Shown here piece after piece: positions 1 through 12,700 of a stretch of 64,000 nucleotides of DNA (its first letter is position 1; each line of letters starts with the position of its first letter). The stretch is from positions 9,343,001 to 9,407,000 of the forward strand of contig OX359245.1 in NCBI GenBank assembly GCA_947179485.1, in the 5' to 3' direction. This stretch comes from Allacma fusca (Eukaryota > Arthropoda > Collembola > Symphypleona > Sminthuridae). The notes beneath the pieces were generated by a model. It saw only the letters and a list, made by a program, of their open reading frames with translations. It did no database searches and was not told the DNA's origin. Made by a program: the position numbers and the translations under genes.

Positions 1-1180
1 TTGATTGAACAGTGGATTTACTCGGATAATATTAATAATGACCATTTTATACCAACCTATACAAGAGGTCCAAGCCGGTTAGAACCTGATTTTAACCAAT
101 AATGACCACGCCAATTCTTGCCGCTTGCAACTCCTGTCAAACTTAAATAGGATATAAACACTCCATACTTTTGGGATGTAATATTTCGTGTGGCATCAAT
201 ACAGAAATTCTTTATAATATAAACTGAACAGTTCGTTTATTTTTCCCTCATAAATAAACTGGATTACAATTACGACGAATGCTACTTACACTTTATTGAA
301 ATTTGATGAAACCAAACAATTATTATCAATCTTTCCAAACTTTCGCTTGATTGTTTTAGTACTTCTTTGAAATTGTAGTTTTGGGAAACTCAAGTGGCAT
401 AAAAGCTTCGGATTTAAAAACATTTAAATTGAATATTAACTAATTTAATACTATTTCTCAAGAATTTCAGTTTCCTTGTCAGTTTTGATGGGATTTGAAA
501 ATGGAATTTGGGAAGGAAAGCATTAATTAATACTAAACCAGTCACAGTTGAAGTTCAATTCCGGTCGAAATTCATTTCATCTCTCTATCCCACGGAAGGA
601 GCGACTCATAACGTAATTGATCTCTTGAGTTGTGAGGAATTTTAGTTCTAGATTTTCTCAAATTAGCTTTATTCACCTAGCTCAAGATTTGATTTCCAAG
701 TTTTCAGGAACGAGAAGCAAAATCAAGTTTATAGTGTTGTATTTATTCTTACACAATTTGATCCAGCATTTTTTCGAACTGTTGGTTATATATATTTTTA
801 CTACAGTTTATGGGCTTTAAGGGGTTTGTTATACTGCGACGCCAATCATTTATTATTTATAATCTTTTTATTCCTAAACTATAATTTTCTATAATTGAAA
901 CATCTTAACAAAATCCCCCCTAGTACATCACTCGAAAAAGCAATAGCAAACAAATTGTAAACAAATAAGGTAATTCCCTAAAAAATTGGAAATTTAATAC
1001 TTTTTGTATGACGCCATTTGGATGGATAACTTACCTTGATTGATTTAATTATTTATTAAGTACTTCTTGGCGTATTTTCCATAGTACATCGAAATTACAT
1101 CCCAGTTTTTACATTATATGGTATAGTGATACAAGTGAGAGTCTTGTATGAACCGGACCTCATCCTTTAACATCTCCATG
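1..1180. other. AT-rich intergenic DNA with old repeat fragments
   Basis: No convincing gene is seen. The stretch around 300-720 resembles 9770-9925: both carry a variant of TTTCCAAACTTTCGCTT, then CACCTAGCTCAAGATTTG, then CAGGAACGAGAAGCAAAAT. It is therefore a diverged copy of a dispersed noncoding repeat. The short open frame at 632-820 lies inside this repeat and shows no protein family features. Confidence 0.5.
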
Positions 1181-1289
1181 TGACTGTGTGCAATTAGTGG
1201 GACAATATGTCCATCTCCTGTTTAGCACGTACGTGCACCTTTTACACACAGTCAAGTGTATAGAGAGACAGAAAATACCCAGGAAGTTA

Positions 1290-1372
1290 TGTGGGGTGAG
1301 CTGGAGTCGAAGCCGACTCCTCTGCAACCGAGCTGACACGCTACACCACCGAGGCGCCGGGACACCCCTGGA
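1290..1372 (-). repeat. tRNA-derived SINE-like head
   Basis: On the minus strand a GC-richer block carries an A-box-like TAGCGTGTCAGC (1332-1343) followed by a B-box-like GGCTTCGACTCC (1303-1314), with tRNA-like spacing. This is the layout of a pol III promoter in a tRNA-derived SINE. Its composition contrasts with the AT-rich surroundings. No clean tRNA cloverleaf was folded by eye, so it is called a SINE head and not a tRNA gene. The open frame across it (1188-1466) is considered spurious. Confidence 0.45.
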
Positions 1373-1584
1373 TAACTTACCTACCTATTTTAGAGTTAAG
1401 CTTGGCGTTAACGGAAAAAGTCCACAGAGGCGTCGAAGTCACTCGTTATTGGACAAACAAGTTTAACCAATGTACGAAAAAATTAACTATAAGGTCCTAC
1501 CAATTTATTGCCCATGATTCCATTTAATTTCTGCTGTGCAATTCCTTCAAGGTGTTTTCTTCAGAACCACAATGTCATAAACAC

Positions 1585-1850
1585 TAGTTTTTAAAACTTC
1601 TTATTTAGCGTTATGAATGTAAAAAAATGGAGTGACGGGGAAACTAAAATAATTTCTGATTTTGCTATATGTGCTAATTTTGCATTTTCGTATCCAATTT
1701 TAATGTCACAAATGTGAGTGTGTGGAAACCATTTGAAATTGAAGGTAATCAAAATACTCACCAATGTACCGCAAAATTGTATAAGGAATACCCAAAACAG
1801 GAAAATCACGTGTTTGGATTTGACATTTTAAAATACATTAGTAATTTTGA
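1585..1850 (+). repeat. Dispersed repeat, pair member 1
   Basis: About 265 bp aligns by eye with 29945-30220 in the same orientation. Shared landmarks are GGAAACTAAAATA, TTTTGCTRT, TTTTCRTATCCAATTTTA, TTTGAAATT and AAATCACGWGTTTGGA. Identity looks like roughly three quarters with small indels. There is no shared open frame, which suggests a noncoding element or a degraded internal piece of a transposon. Confidence 0.65.
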
Positions 1851-1859
1851 GGCATGCGA

Positions 1860-4440
1860 TAATATTAGTTGCCCATGAATATTGGTCCGTTGCTTTGAGA
1901 CATCATTGAAAATAAACTGTTACAGGAGAACGAAATGGGACCAGCAAAGTAACTTTTTTAATTATTTTAATCTACGGTAATAAATCAATCTGGATTTCTG
2001 AACTTGCTTCGTGTTCCCCAGCGCTAAAGATTATTTCCAATATTGAGGAACCCAGACTTGGTTTTGTTATACTACGAATATTGAAAAAAAGGTAAATTGA
2101 ATTTTAACTTACCATATTATAGTCTCAAGCAAATCTTCTGCTCTAACGTTCTCGGTCAGTTCAATAGAATGCCCCCATTAAATGTGCAGTTTACAAAACA
2201 AAAATGGAAGAAATTCTTGAATGGCCTAGAAGCTTAAAACGGTCTCCACATCGTATATGATTTTCACGAGCACAGTCGTCTACCACATGCACTGCAAATT
2301 AATAATTTGGTTGTCGAAAATAAAATGGATTTAGTATGACGATCCACTACTACCTACAGTCGACCGCAAATAATCATTATTATTAAAATTATTATTGACA
2401 TACAGTAAATCAATGCTCATTGTCCTGACAGCCGTTCTTAACATTTGCCATAAAATTTCTGCATAAACTCTAGTATTGGGGTTTTAGCAACTCTATCCCT
2501 TTTTTGACTAACCCTATTTTGTTACCTTAATTACTAGAATTATTACATTTGACTGACAATGAGTCATACATTGCTTCGTATTTAGTGTTGATTTTACACT
2601 TTGCCCCTTAAATCTCGGAAAGTAGATAACCATTATCACATAAAACAAATACAGTGGTGTTTAAACGTAACAATTTAATCAGTTCCTCTTACAATGTAAC
2701 TTTCATATAATAATTTATTATGATTGGTTTAAACCACATCTTTTGATATTTATTTTCTTGTATCAGTTAAACGAAATTGATTGGAATATTTTCCCATAAA
2801 ACTACAAAAGTTGGTAAAAGTTTCCCCCTTTGAGTAAATTTTGATATTTTAAAAATCAAATTCACATATAACACTCTCAATCCTTTACTTTAAAATTATG
2901 CACAAATTTAAAACTATCAAAAAATTCCACATTAGAAGAAAACTAAATTAAAATGACAAATTTAAAAATCGAGTTAAAGCAAAAGCAATTTTCTATTCAG
3001 GTAAAGAGTTGAAATTTCCCAACCCGGTAGGTGATTTAAGGTTCAATTTGAATTTGTAGTAATTTTCATTTTACTGTTCACTAGGTAAAAATAAATTTAG
3101 TTTAGAAGATAAATCCTGCAATTAATTCACATACTGGTAATGCGAATTCAGATTTCAAAATTGCGATTCATGAAAACCCCTGGAAGGGCTTAACAAAGCC
3201 GAAATTAAATAGTTATCATTCCATGTCAACGAATTACCTGACTACAAATAGCCAGAAAATGTTTGGAAAACATTTAAGCATACGTATACTGGTTAATTAT
3301 AGATCTAGTCTCCATTAACATTATAATCCGAAAATTACATTGTCCAAGGAAATAAATAGTTAAACTCCAACGCCCCGTTATCTATTTCGAGCGTTAAGAC
3401 AAGCCAGATTTCACAGTTTTAATCCTTAATGTAGCAGTATACAACATATTCGTTGTGAACAGTAGTGTCAATCCGGTTTAGAATTAGTTGCTGTTTAGTT
3501 TTTTAAATTTTCTATAAAGGGTCGTCAAAATATTTTCTCGAACAAATTTTGTGTACGAAAAATACATTAATACAAAATGCGATTTTGCACAAAATCCGAA
3601 ACTATAATGTATATAATACAAAATCGTATTCCTTTTTTACGAAATGGGCATTCAAGATTTAATTGGCCATATTCTGAAAGAACAGGTGTCAGATGTTTGT
3701 AAATCTCACTGGACGATCATTTCGGAAATCAAATGGTTTTACCTATAGAAAAATATTGTTGGACAGACGGCTGTTTATCTGCAATTTTAAATGAAAAACA
3801 TTTAAAACAAACCTTTCGGGCAGCGTATTTTCCAAAGAAGTATATTAAATACATTTTTAATATTTAAATTTTGAGTACAATTAGAATTTTCGGATTTTAG
3901 AAAAATAATCAAGGGTGAATAACAGCAGGGTATAAGCAATTATTTTTTGAAGAAAATTCGAAAATCGGGGTTTATAACAAAAGTTCATGTGTGTGCTCGG
4001 GACTCTGAACCAAATCGATTTTTGAGAAAGTAAATGTATTCATTTGTTTAATTCTCACAAAAGCTAACGATTAATATATTCATGTGACGATAAGTGTCTT
4101 TCATGCTCTATGTTGTAAATATTCTGTTTTTAATTGTTGTTAAAATAATAAAATATCGTTTGTAATTCGTTTGTGTATTACGTACAAGGAATGAGGGAAA
4201 AAACAAGCATTTGTCTACTGCTGTAACTGCAACTTGAAGTTCCAGAATGTTAAGATGTGGTGGTAGTTTATAATGCAGAAGACGAGGCTTTTATTTCAAC
4301 TGTGCTCATTTCTACAAACTTATTAAATTCAACCCTAGCCTTTCACGGATTATCAAGTGCTATTATCGTCAGATTTGTTTGATTGTCAACTATACATGAT
4401 CACGTCATTGTTTTGATGAAGGAGTAATTTGTTCTGGGAA
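1860..4440. other. Intergenic, old dispersed repeats only
   Basis: No gene is supported. The part near 1870-1960 (CCCATGAATATTG, then GCTTTGA and GGACCA) matches 10005-10085. The part at 2720-3060 is a copy of a repeat also found at 7580-7860 and 9175-9490, recognisable by TTGGAATATTTTCCCATA and AATTTTCTATTC. Nothing recognisable was found in the remaining AT-rich sequence. Confidence 0.5.
2720..3060 (+). repeat. Dispersed noncoding repeat R3, copy 1
   Basis: Aligns with 9175-9490 and more weakly with 7580-7860. Shared blocks include GATATTTATTT, TTGGAATATTTTCCCATA, ATCCTTTAYTTTAAAAT, ATGACAAATTTA and AATTTTCTATTC. The order of the blocks is conserved while the spacing varies, as expected for an old element. 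Confidence 0.55.
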
Positions 4441-6660
4441 CATGTGCAATGAATGTTTTATTGATGTATTTGTCATCTCAGAGCCTGCAATCGTATTTGA
4501 CATCATCTGATGTACACTGCAGTAGTCAGTCTATGCAAATAAGAATCAAGGAAAGCGGGATAAGTACAACAATCAATAATAATACTATTGACGGTCACCG
4601 AATTACTATTGGTCTTGACAATCTCAAACATGAATATGTTATGGTAACCTTGGCATAGCTTCACCGTAGCCATAATAAAAGTATAAAACCGAACACGTAC
4701 CTACGAACCGTGTCCAAGAACTTACAGACGGGGATTGTATTACTCAGTTTTCACAACTATGGGCAAAAAGTGTACTGCTGCAACCCTTACTACAAAGAAT
4801 GTCATCGAAACAAACCGGCGACAATAGTTTTGTCAAGTACCGTTGTTACAGAAACTAATACACGTTCACATGTCAACGTGTATCCAGATTGCCAGGTGTG
4901 TATTGGTTGCTGGAGTCAATTACGACAGCATACCGTAATTTCAGCTCCAGATGATTCTCTGTTAACAGTAGTATTGAAGGCCACCAGATTGAAGCGGGAC
5001 GTCATCTGAGAGCAAACAGTTGGCAAAAATTCGTCATCTTCCTGTTGCACCATCCATGAGTGTGTCCACAGTTCTAAAGTTGCCCAATCAAGTTGCTCTC
5101 CAAGGTTTGGCAAGTGCAAGTTCTTTCTTACATGCTACAGAAGCAGAACAACGAATGGTATCCACATCTGGAAAAAACATCAGTAACATTCCATTCAAGT
5201 TCTAGCGTGCCCTAATTTCCGTTTATATCTCCTGCAGGCCGAGGTACCTCTTTAGCGCTGAATCTACTGTCTCTAAGTTTTGGAGCTCGGGGAAAAAATA
5301 CGAGTGCCCAAGATGCCACTATCGCAACTTACACCACGACGTCAAGACGATGACCCTTTAGATTTAGATACAATTTCGTCTTTAACCTCAGCAACTTTCG
5401 CTGACACTAAATTTAATTTGGCGGACATCATCAGAACTCTAAAAACTCTGGGAGAAACACCTGTTCTGAAGACCCATACGTACCACCCGAAGACGATAAG
5501 AGGCAAATTAGCCAATTCTACACTTGTGCTGAAATCCAAATTGCAATCAGTGACTAAAGGTCGTGTTCCAACAGTTCCAATTTCTGAGGTCGTTAAACAA
5601 ATTTAGATGCACAGTACATGAGGCCAGATATGCTTCTAAAATCTAAAGTAAATTGAATTTTTTATTATAAACCACGGCAATTGTCTGGGAACCCAATATC
5701 TCTAGATATTGCAACAAACATGTGGCTTTCTACCTGCAGGACGGAAGTAGTCGAGCAATGCGTGGGTTAAGAGACGCTATTCGAATCCGGACAGCGGGTG
5801 GAACAAAGCAGGTAACACGTACAACATATCTCAAATGCAGAAACAAACTTTGCTTAAATAATTAAAATAACGTAAATGTATTTGCGGTGCGTTAAATATC
5901 ACAGACAACATGTTATGTACATATCGTTTTCTAACAGGTTGTTGGGAAGAGGCAAAATCCTTGTATCTTTACGTGACCTTCATGCCGAATTTTTGAAAAA
6001 AAATCCACGTTGTAATGTAAGTGTTACGAAGTTTTCACTTCTAAAACCATAGCAGGGCTCCTGGCCGGGCTCACGAGGTCATCACCGAATCTACTTTGTA
6101 ATGTGGTCCATGAAAGACGTCCGACTGAAGAAGATGCTGGTGCTAAAACAGAAGTAGAAGCTTTGACGGCAATCCTAGAAGAGAGATATAAAGTCTGTAA
6201 TAAAATCACAGGCTTCAAGCAATACCACTCTTGCATTCCTATTTCGAAGCATAAAGTTCAGACGAGACTTTGCAAACTCAGATGTCTATGAGGTTGTAAC
6301 AGTAATAAACGAGAAAGGCGTTCAAGCAAGTATATTTGCAGAACATTACATACTTGGTCGGTACATTGCAGTACTAGTTAATTCTCAGTTTCAGATTCGG
6401 GTTACTCTATGAGGTGAATATATAAAAGGCACTACTGAAGTTTTCGATGATGAAAAGGTCAAGGGGGAGGAACAACTTTATTTGTTCTGAAAGGCAAACA
6501 GAGCATCAGATACCATTTCAGTTCTTCATTAAGCACATCAAGGCTCCAGAGACCACTTCTAGCGGCCGCGTGTATCGAACGAATTCCGAAGAGTACAAAG
6601 AGGTAGAAAAGTTAGCTGCTAAAAAACTGCATCAACTTATATACCTTACCCCTTAATGAA
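4440..6660 (+). pseudogene. Unrecognised broken coding island
   Basis: Several neighbouring open stretches on the plus strand (4449-4658, 4710-5009, 5020-5205, 5280-5606, 6103-6291, about 6260-6411 and 6447-6656) have protein-like composition. They are less AT-rich than the flanks and lie in different frames. The 5280-5606 stretch reads as a polar, Thr/Leu/Lys-rich peptide of 108 residues. The stretch near 6260-6411 contains the hydrophobic-alternating run EVVTVINEKG followed by IFAEHYILGRYIAVLV. I do not recognise the family. It could be a decayed gene, a processed copy or the interior of a mobile element. No terminal repeats were found, and no function is assigned. Confidence 0.35.
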
Positions 6661-8535
6661 AAACATTAGTTGTGGAAGTTACATGAATTGCATAATGTCG
6701 TTATTACGTGAACATTTAAATATTGTACATCGATACAAAAGTGTGCCTTTTACAAATCAGTATGATTAGCTAATTGTAGTACACTTCATCACAACTATTC
6801 AGATAAAATCTACAGTGGCTTCAAAGTTCAAGTCACTTGTTATAAATCAAGCGAATTGAAAAAACGTTCGAACGAAATAAGGCTCTACTGCTCTATCACC
6901 TTTGAATGTTTTTCTGTCTGCCGTGTAATTCCTTAAACAGGTGTTTATAAACTCGAATAATAGACATATGGATTTTCCGATGAATTATTTGAAGTGGTGT
7001 GCAAATCTTTCGATTAGGTAAACATTTAGCTATGGTCTTCAGCATCCCGAGTTTTGTTTTTTCCTTCTTGATTTTTTATTATGGTAATAAAAATCACTTC
7101 TGCTAACCACTGTATGCTAAGTCACTAAGGGGCGAAATGTCACCTCAGGATGAAACAGCATAAGCTAGTAACTATACATTCACCTATAAATACACCAGTT
7201 AGGAGCTTTAGTCAGAAAAACATTCTTTTGCACTATTGGTATCATATTGATCTAATTAAATACAATTATCCCGAATAATCGTAATTTGTATGCGCAAACA
7301 AATTTTGGAGTAAATGTAGAGCTCAAATTCAAATCATGCATGAGGAAGTTTGCGTGACATCTGACGGTCAAGCAGATGACTCGATCTCCTTCAAAAATAA
7401 TAGGCTTCTTAAGTTTTACAAAATTTGTCTAATCACAATATTTGAACAATGGGATGCCATTGGTTCGGGAATTATCGTGATGTCAGTGATGACAGAGAAG
7501 CAGGCTTCCTCACAATTGCAATGGAACCTTTCAGCTTTGCTTCGCCCCTAAAATCTTTGACCCACATATATATTTGCAGATATAACAGTCCAAACATTTT
7601 TTAAATAATCAGTTTTTTATTAAAAAAATACTGAATTCCCGCAGTAATTTGCCCTAAGTTTTTAAAACAAACTATTAAGTTTACATGTAGTTACTATATC
7701 AATTTCAATCTTTTAAAATTGTCAAAAATAGTCAAAACTAAACGGAGAATTCTACAAGAGTTGATGAAAATGACAAATTTAGGCCATTTAAGTTAAGGCA
7801 AACTAAATTTTCAATTCAGGTTATAGATTTGCAGATTGAGTGCTTAAATTAATTTCAATAATCAAAGGAAACAGACCCTCACATTAAATTTGTATTTACC
7901 TCATAAATATAACTTTTAAAAAACAATTGTATGGTCAGAGTGAGCGTCCAAATATTAGTGAACGTGTTTCTCGAAGCATAAAATTAATATCTAGGAAGCT
8001 GGGACAAATTTGAAATTACGGCGAAAATTGTTTAAAATTTTTTGTTTTATTAAATTAAAAATTTACAAACAGTGTTTAAAAACTTTTAGGTTGATAATTT
8101 TAGCACACGATTAAAATTTTATTAAAAGAAAATTAAGGAGCATGAAAGCTTCAAATTTAAAATCAAGTCTATATAAATTTATAATTAAATTTGTTATAAT
8201 AAACGCATTAGCTAAATTAACATAGTATTTACGGTCCAAACTGTTTTTTTAAATAGGGTCCGTTGGTGCATACTTAAATGTGGTCAGGGATCTTATTTGA
8301 CTCGTGAAGGAAATAAAATTTTATTTAGCTCAAAAATAAAAGCAATCATAGAACCATTCCGGAAAAATATCTTGTCATGGAATTTAAACTCTATCTTAAT
8401 AATGTTTTTAAAGCTCTCTTAATCGATAATTTTTTTCTCAACTTTTGTACTTGCTGGCATTTACCCTTTCATTCATCTCCTTTTCTATCCATATTTTTTT
8501 CCTACACTAATAAAAACCTGGACCTATAAATAATT
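6660..8535. other. Intergenic, repeats, no gene seen
   Basis: The segment 7175-7335 (CCTATAAATACACCAGTT, then TTTAGTCAG, then CCCGAATAATCGTAATTTG) has a clear relative at 14585-14800. The segment 7580-7860 is an R3 copy. The short open frame at 7336-7551 lies in this repeat-rich stretch and has no recognisable features. Confidence 0.45.
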
Positions 8536-8641
8536 ATATCGTTGGCTAAATTCAAAAAAGTATAATTTTCATTTCCGAACCCATTTCAAAGCATGGGTTA
8601 TGAAATGAAAATGGTACTTTTTAGAATTTAGCCAAAGATAT
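8536..8641. repeat. 106-bp near-perfect fold-back hairpin
   Basis: The arm starting ATATCGTTGGCTAAATTC pairs with the reverse complement of the arm ending GAATTTAGCCAAAGATAT. After about 40 paired bases there is an inner stem AACCCAT/ATGGGTT around a short loop TTCAAAGC. Only a handful of mismatches are visible. This is the geometry of a small fold-back MITE or a long hairpin transcript. No target duplication was identified. Confidence 0.7.
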
Positions 8642-8689
8642 ATTGATTTATTTCAACCCGCAAAATTTCTAATACGAACTGAGGAAGTA

Positions 8690-9490
8690 ATTGTACAGGG
8701 ACTCCAATATAGATTTACCCCCTATAGTAAGGAAGGATAGTGGGAAATATCCAGTTCCCCCATGATTTAGCAAATGCTTTTCTAGATTTTCCTCCCTTGC
8801 TCGAAAATTATGGATCTATGAGTCAAGTTTGTTTTAGAAAAGGTCTTTAAAAGCGTTATCAATTGTTTACTCAAATCTTAAAAATTGTTTCAAAACACTT
8901 CTGACATTCGTTTATAGTAAGTGCCATTGTCGTTCGGAAGAGAGACTTTAGCGTTCCATACATACAATAAAAATTTGTTTGTAGCAGCTATTGGCGTTCA
9001 ATAATTCCCGCGGCGTTGAAGTCGTAATAAACAAATTTCTTCCTTCACTAGTTCATTTTATGTTGGTATTACTTCGTACTTTATTTGACACTTTATGAAA
9101 TTCATTTGGATTTTAAATTAGAATGTGCTCACCTGAGTGTCTAATTAAATGTTCTTAACAATTACTACAGGATGGCGAAATCCAATCTTTCGATATTTAT
9201 TTCTTGTCCCTATGCACCTGAAACTAATTGGAATATTTTCCCATACAAATTGCAAAACTTGTCCAAACGTTGATATCCTGCGTAAATTTTAGAATTTTAA
9301 AAATCGAATGTTTATTTATTAGACTTTGAATCCTTTATTTTAAAATCATATCAAAAATCTCAACAATAATAAAGATTTTCAAATTACCACAACATTTAAA
9401 TAAAACGACAAATTTAATAAATTTGTAATAAGACAAACTGAATTTTCTATTCCGGTTAAAGATTTGCAAATTTAAGGCCTAATACAGTAT
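8690..9490 (+). repeat. Dispersed noncoding repeat R1, copy A
   Basis: Collinear with 15060-15890 and 27300-28210. Shared anchors, in order, are AAATTATGGAT, a GTTTACT block, GTCGTTCGGAAGAGAG, the TACTTCGTACTTTATTTGACACTT-like block (8-12 bp pieces conserved), then GTGTCTAATTAAATGTT. No long open frame is shared among the copies. The 3' end merges with an R3 copy at 9175-9490. Confidence 0.6.
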
Positions 9491-9499
9491 TGCAAAAAA

Positions 9500-12130
9500 T
9501 AATCAAGCACAATCAACAGCAACTTGTATGTATCGTATGGTATCTAGATTATTGCATCTTCTAATACTTTTAAAGTCATATTAAACGCTTCAAACGTTTA
9601 CCTGAGTATTTTACTTCAATTTACTGGATGCAATGTCTTGTGGGGGGTCAATGAAGTAAATATTTAAAACAATAGCGGGACAATTTTTTTATTTTCCATT
9701 ATAAAAAACATTAACACACAATTAGGTGATATTTGAAATTTGTTTGGATTTGATTAAATTAAACAATTATTGTCAATGTTTCCAAACTTTCGCTTTATAC
9801 TTTTAGTACTTCATCAATTTTTGGTTGTAAGCAATTTTAGTTCTACATTTTCTTGAATTAGCTTCATTCACCTAGCTCAAGATTTGAAGTCACAGGGGTC
9901 AGGAACGAGAAGCAAAATTTATTTTAGAATGTTTTATTTATTCTTACAAAATTTTATCCGAAATTTGACAAACAAGGAATAATCTGTTTTGTTTTCCGGA
10001 TAGTTTCCCATGAATATTGACCAATTGCTTTGAAGTTTAATTAAAAATAAATTGTCACTAGAGGACAAAATAGGACCACTAAAAAAATAATTTTGAATTG
10101 CTCTAATGTAAGAAATAAATTCGGATTTCTGACCTTGCATCACATCTCAAAACCCTGAATATTCGTCCCAACAATGCACAATCCAGCGCGTAATAATTAA
10201 AATTAGAGTTGGGTTAATTTATTAGGAGGAAATCACTGGGTGAAACAAGTTTTGACCAATTTGAGTGACATATTTGAAAAGCACTGTAAGCAATCTTTTC
10301 CAAATAATTTAAAGTTTGCTTCACCCCTCTACCTTAAAAGGTCTGGAAACAGCTGGATTTGGAATGCAGCAAATTAAAACGTTTTTCGGAAATGTCCTTT
10401 ATTGATCTGGGTCAAGGTTTAAGAATACAGGTTTCAGCAGGGGAAACAAAAACCGGTTTTCCTTAAACTACTCAGCAGTTCTTAATGCTCTACCTTGAGA
10501 TACGTGGCTGCGTTCGTAAGAGCACTGAACAAAAATTTCAGACAACTTCAGTATGACCTTGGAATCTTGTTGGACTTATTCAGGTTAAATATTTCGTGAT
10601 TTGAGGCTTAAACTACAAAAAACAATCAAAGGGAACAGATGCGTGTATTGGATTTGTACTTAGCTTATATATAGTATACGGCTTACCGCATCTTCAAATA
10701 ATTTCGAAGTCATATCAGACAACTCGGAAGGAAGAACTTAACCCGTAAGAGAATTATTTGCGATAAAATATATTGTGTGGCGTCAGTGCTAAAATATTTT
10801 AAAAGTAAATAAATTTGTATTTACAGATTTCGTAAAACAAGTTTTTTACAATTAATTTTGCAAATCGAAAAGGTTGATCATAAATTAATTGAAGTCCTTA
10901 TTTTAAAAAACTGAATTGACTACTTTTGCTTCTTTTGTTGTCACTTAGTCAATATAAATTGGATTTACAATTAAAGTTTGCGATTCAATCTACCGTACAA
11001 ACCAGTAACTTTTATTTAAAATTGTGGAATTGATAATAACTTTTACAAAACATTTGTGTAGTCAGAATGAATGTTAACAAATTCGTAAAATTGTTTTGGA
11101 AGCAGAAAATGTATTTTTAGGAAGCTAGGGAGAAATTACGACAGCAATTATTCACCACTTATTTAAACTTTCGTGATACAAACTTTTCAGACCAACGTTT
11201 CCAAACTTTGGCTTGACAATTTTTGTGCTTCGATAAAATGTTAGGTAAAAGAAATGCCAGGAGTACGAAAGCTTAAAATTTTAAAGCAATCATTTTTTAA
11301 ATTTACTATTAACGTACATTCATATATCTAAATTAGCATAAGTACCTTAGATTCCAGCCCTTCCAGAAAATAACCTGTGTGCTAGGTTTTTGAGCAGTGT
11401 GTAGAACAATTGCCTCTCCTACCATATGTCCACTCGAGTGACACATTAAATTTAGATTTCCCTATCGTTTACGAGCTAGTCTTAGAATATCTGACCGAAA
11501 TATGAACGCAATTTATGATTACAGGCAAATCAGACATTTTGACCAAGTAAAATTATTCCGACCCTACCAATCTACATCTGTGAGACAAAATGGCAATACG
11601 AAGGACTTAAAGCTTGCTAAAGTAAAAATTGTAGCTCGTCACCGACCACAATTATTTTCGGGTAGTTTAAACCCACCGAAAAATCCAACTTCGGGATTAT
11701 CTTTCCTGGAGGTTATGTGACCCAAATCACAGATTAGATTTTTTCCTCGAAATGTTTTAAATATATAACTTCACATATAGGTAAGCATGTTATTTGTAGT
11801 ATAATAATATAGCTATGAATAAGAAACAGTCAAAAAAATTCGAACCAGAGAGATTTTGTTGTATGAGTCATTTTAGAGACTATTCAAATTTCAGCAACAA
11901 TTTCACGGTCAGACACGTTGGGGACTAATAGTTACCAGAACTGAGAATTCATGTCCCTTTCCTGTATATTCCTGGAGATTACTGCTTTACTATTGATTAT
12001 TAGTGAGCTTGGTGAGATTAATGAGATTAATTTTGAAATTATTTGTAAAAATAATTAGAAGCTGTGAGCACCCAGTCTTTTTCCTAAATTATGCTTAACA
12101 CTTAATTTCTAAATTACTAACTTAAAACTA
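9500..12130. other. Intergenic, old repeat fragments
   Basis: No gene is supported. The segment 9770-9925 is the relative of 300-720, and 10005-10085 of 1870-1960. The segment near 10755-10800 shares GTGTGGCGTCA and GCTAAAATATTTT with 26585-26625. The open frames at 9934-10143 and 11502-11720 are short, AT-biased and lack domain features. Confidence 0.45.
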
Positions 12131-12336
12131 TGGTGGGTTATGCTTCCCAAATAAATAAAGACACGTCCTCTTAGTTTGACGATTGGCAGGGTTTTTCTCT
12201 TTATTCCTACGCTTACTCTTGCCCACTCTCTCATCACAAATACACTTGCGCACTATCCAGTGCCGCCTCCTCACTCACAAACCCATACCCTAGACATACA
12301 ATAACATAATCAAAATATTCTTATATGCTCCTCTCA
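12131..12336 (-). mobile_element. Possible LTR of a retroelement (fossil)
   Basis: Read on the minus strand, a purine-rich tract (12337-12350, GGGGAGGGGAAAA-like) is followed by TGAGAGGAGC, a CATATAAG TATA-like box, a downstream AATAAAG signal and a final ACCCACCA. This TG...CA layout next to a polypurine tract is typical of a 3' LTR. It lies directly downstream of the gag-like segment on the same strand. No second LTR was found in the window, so the boundaries and family (Gypsy, BEL or Copia) are not settled. It is treated as a broken, partial element. Confidence 0.4.
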
Positions 12337-12700
12337 TTTTCCCCTCCCCACATTTTCAATCGTCCCGATTGATGCTGGGTCGTGGTTAAGGTTCTAAAGA
12401 GTCCACTATTAACAAAAAAATAAATGCCTCAGCAGCACCAGGGCTAAAAGCAAAAATACCTTTACAGAACAAAATACAAATTCACGGAATTCATTTTTAA
12501 CATATTTTAAATTCATCTCAGGCAGAAGTATCAGTACATACGCGAAACCATTAAATACCATTGTAATACTAGGGCTTACAAAATGTAATTGAGAGAAATA
12601 AAATTAAAAATTAATTCATAAAATTCAAACAATATTCTTGTTCCAGTCCAAACTAGATTTCCCCCCAAAAAAATAAATAATCCTAGAATACAAGTGTGTA

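Noticed and set aside
5738-5815. tRNA-like block with GTAGTCGAGCAATGCG and ATTCGAATCCGGA
   Set aside because: The B-box-like part is acceptable, but no acceptor stem or tRNA fold was seen, and there is no second copy to define a SINE.
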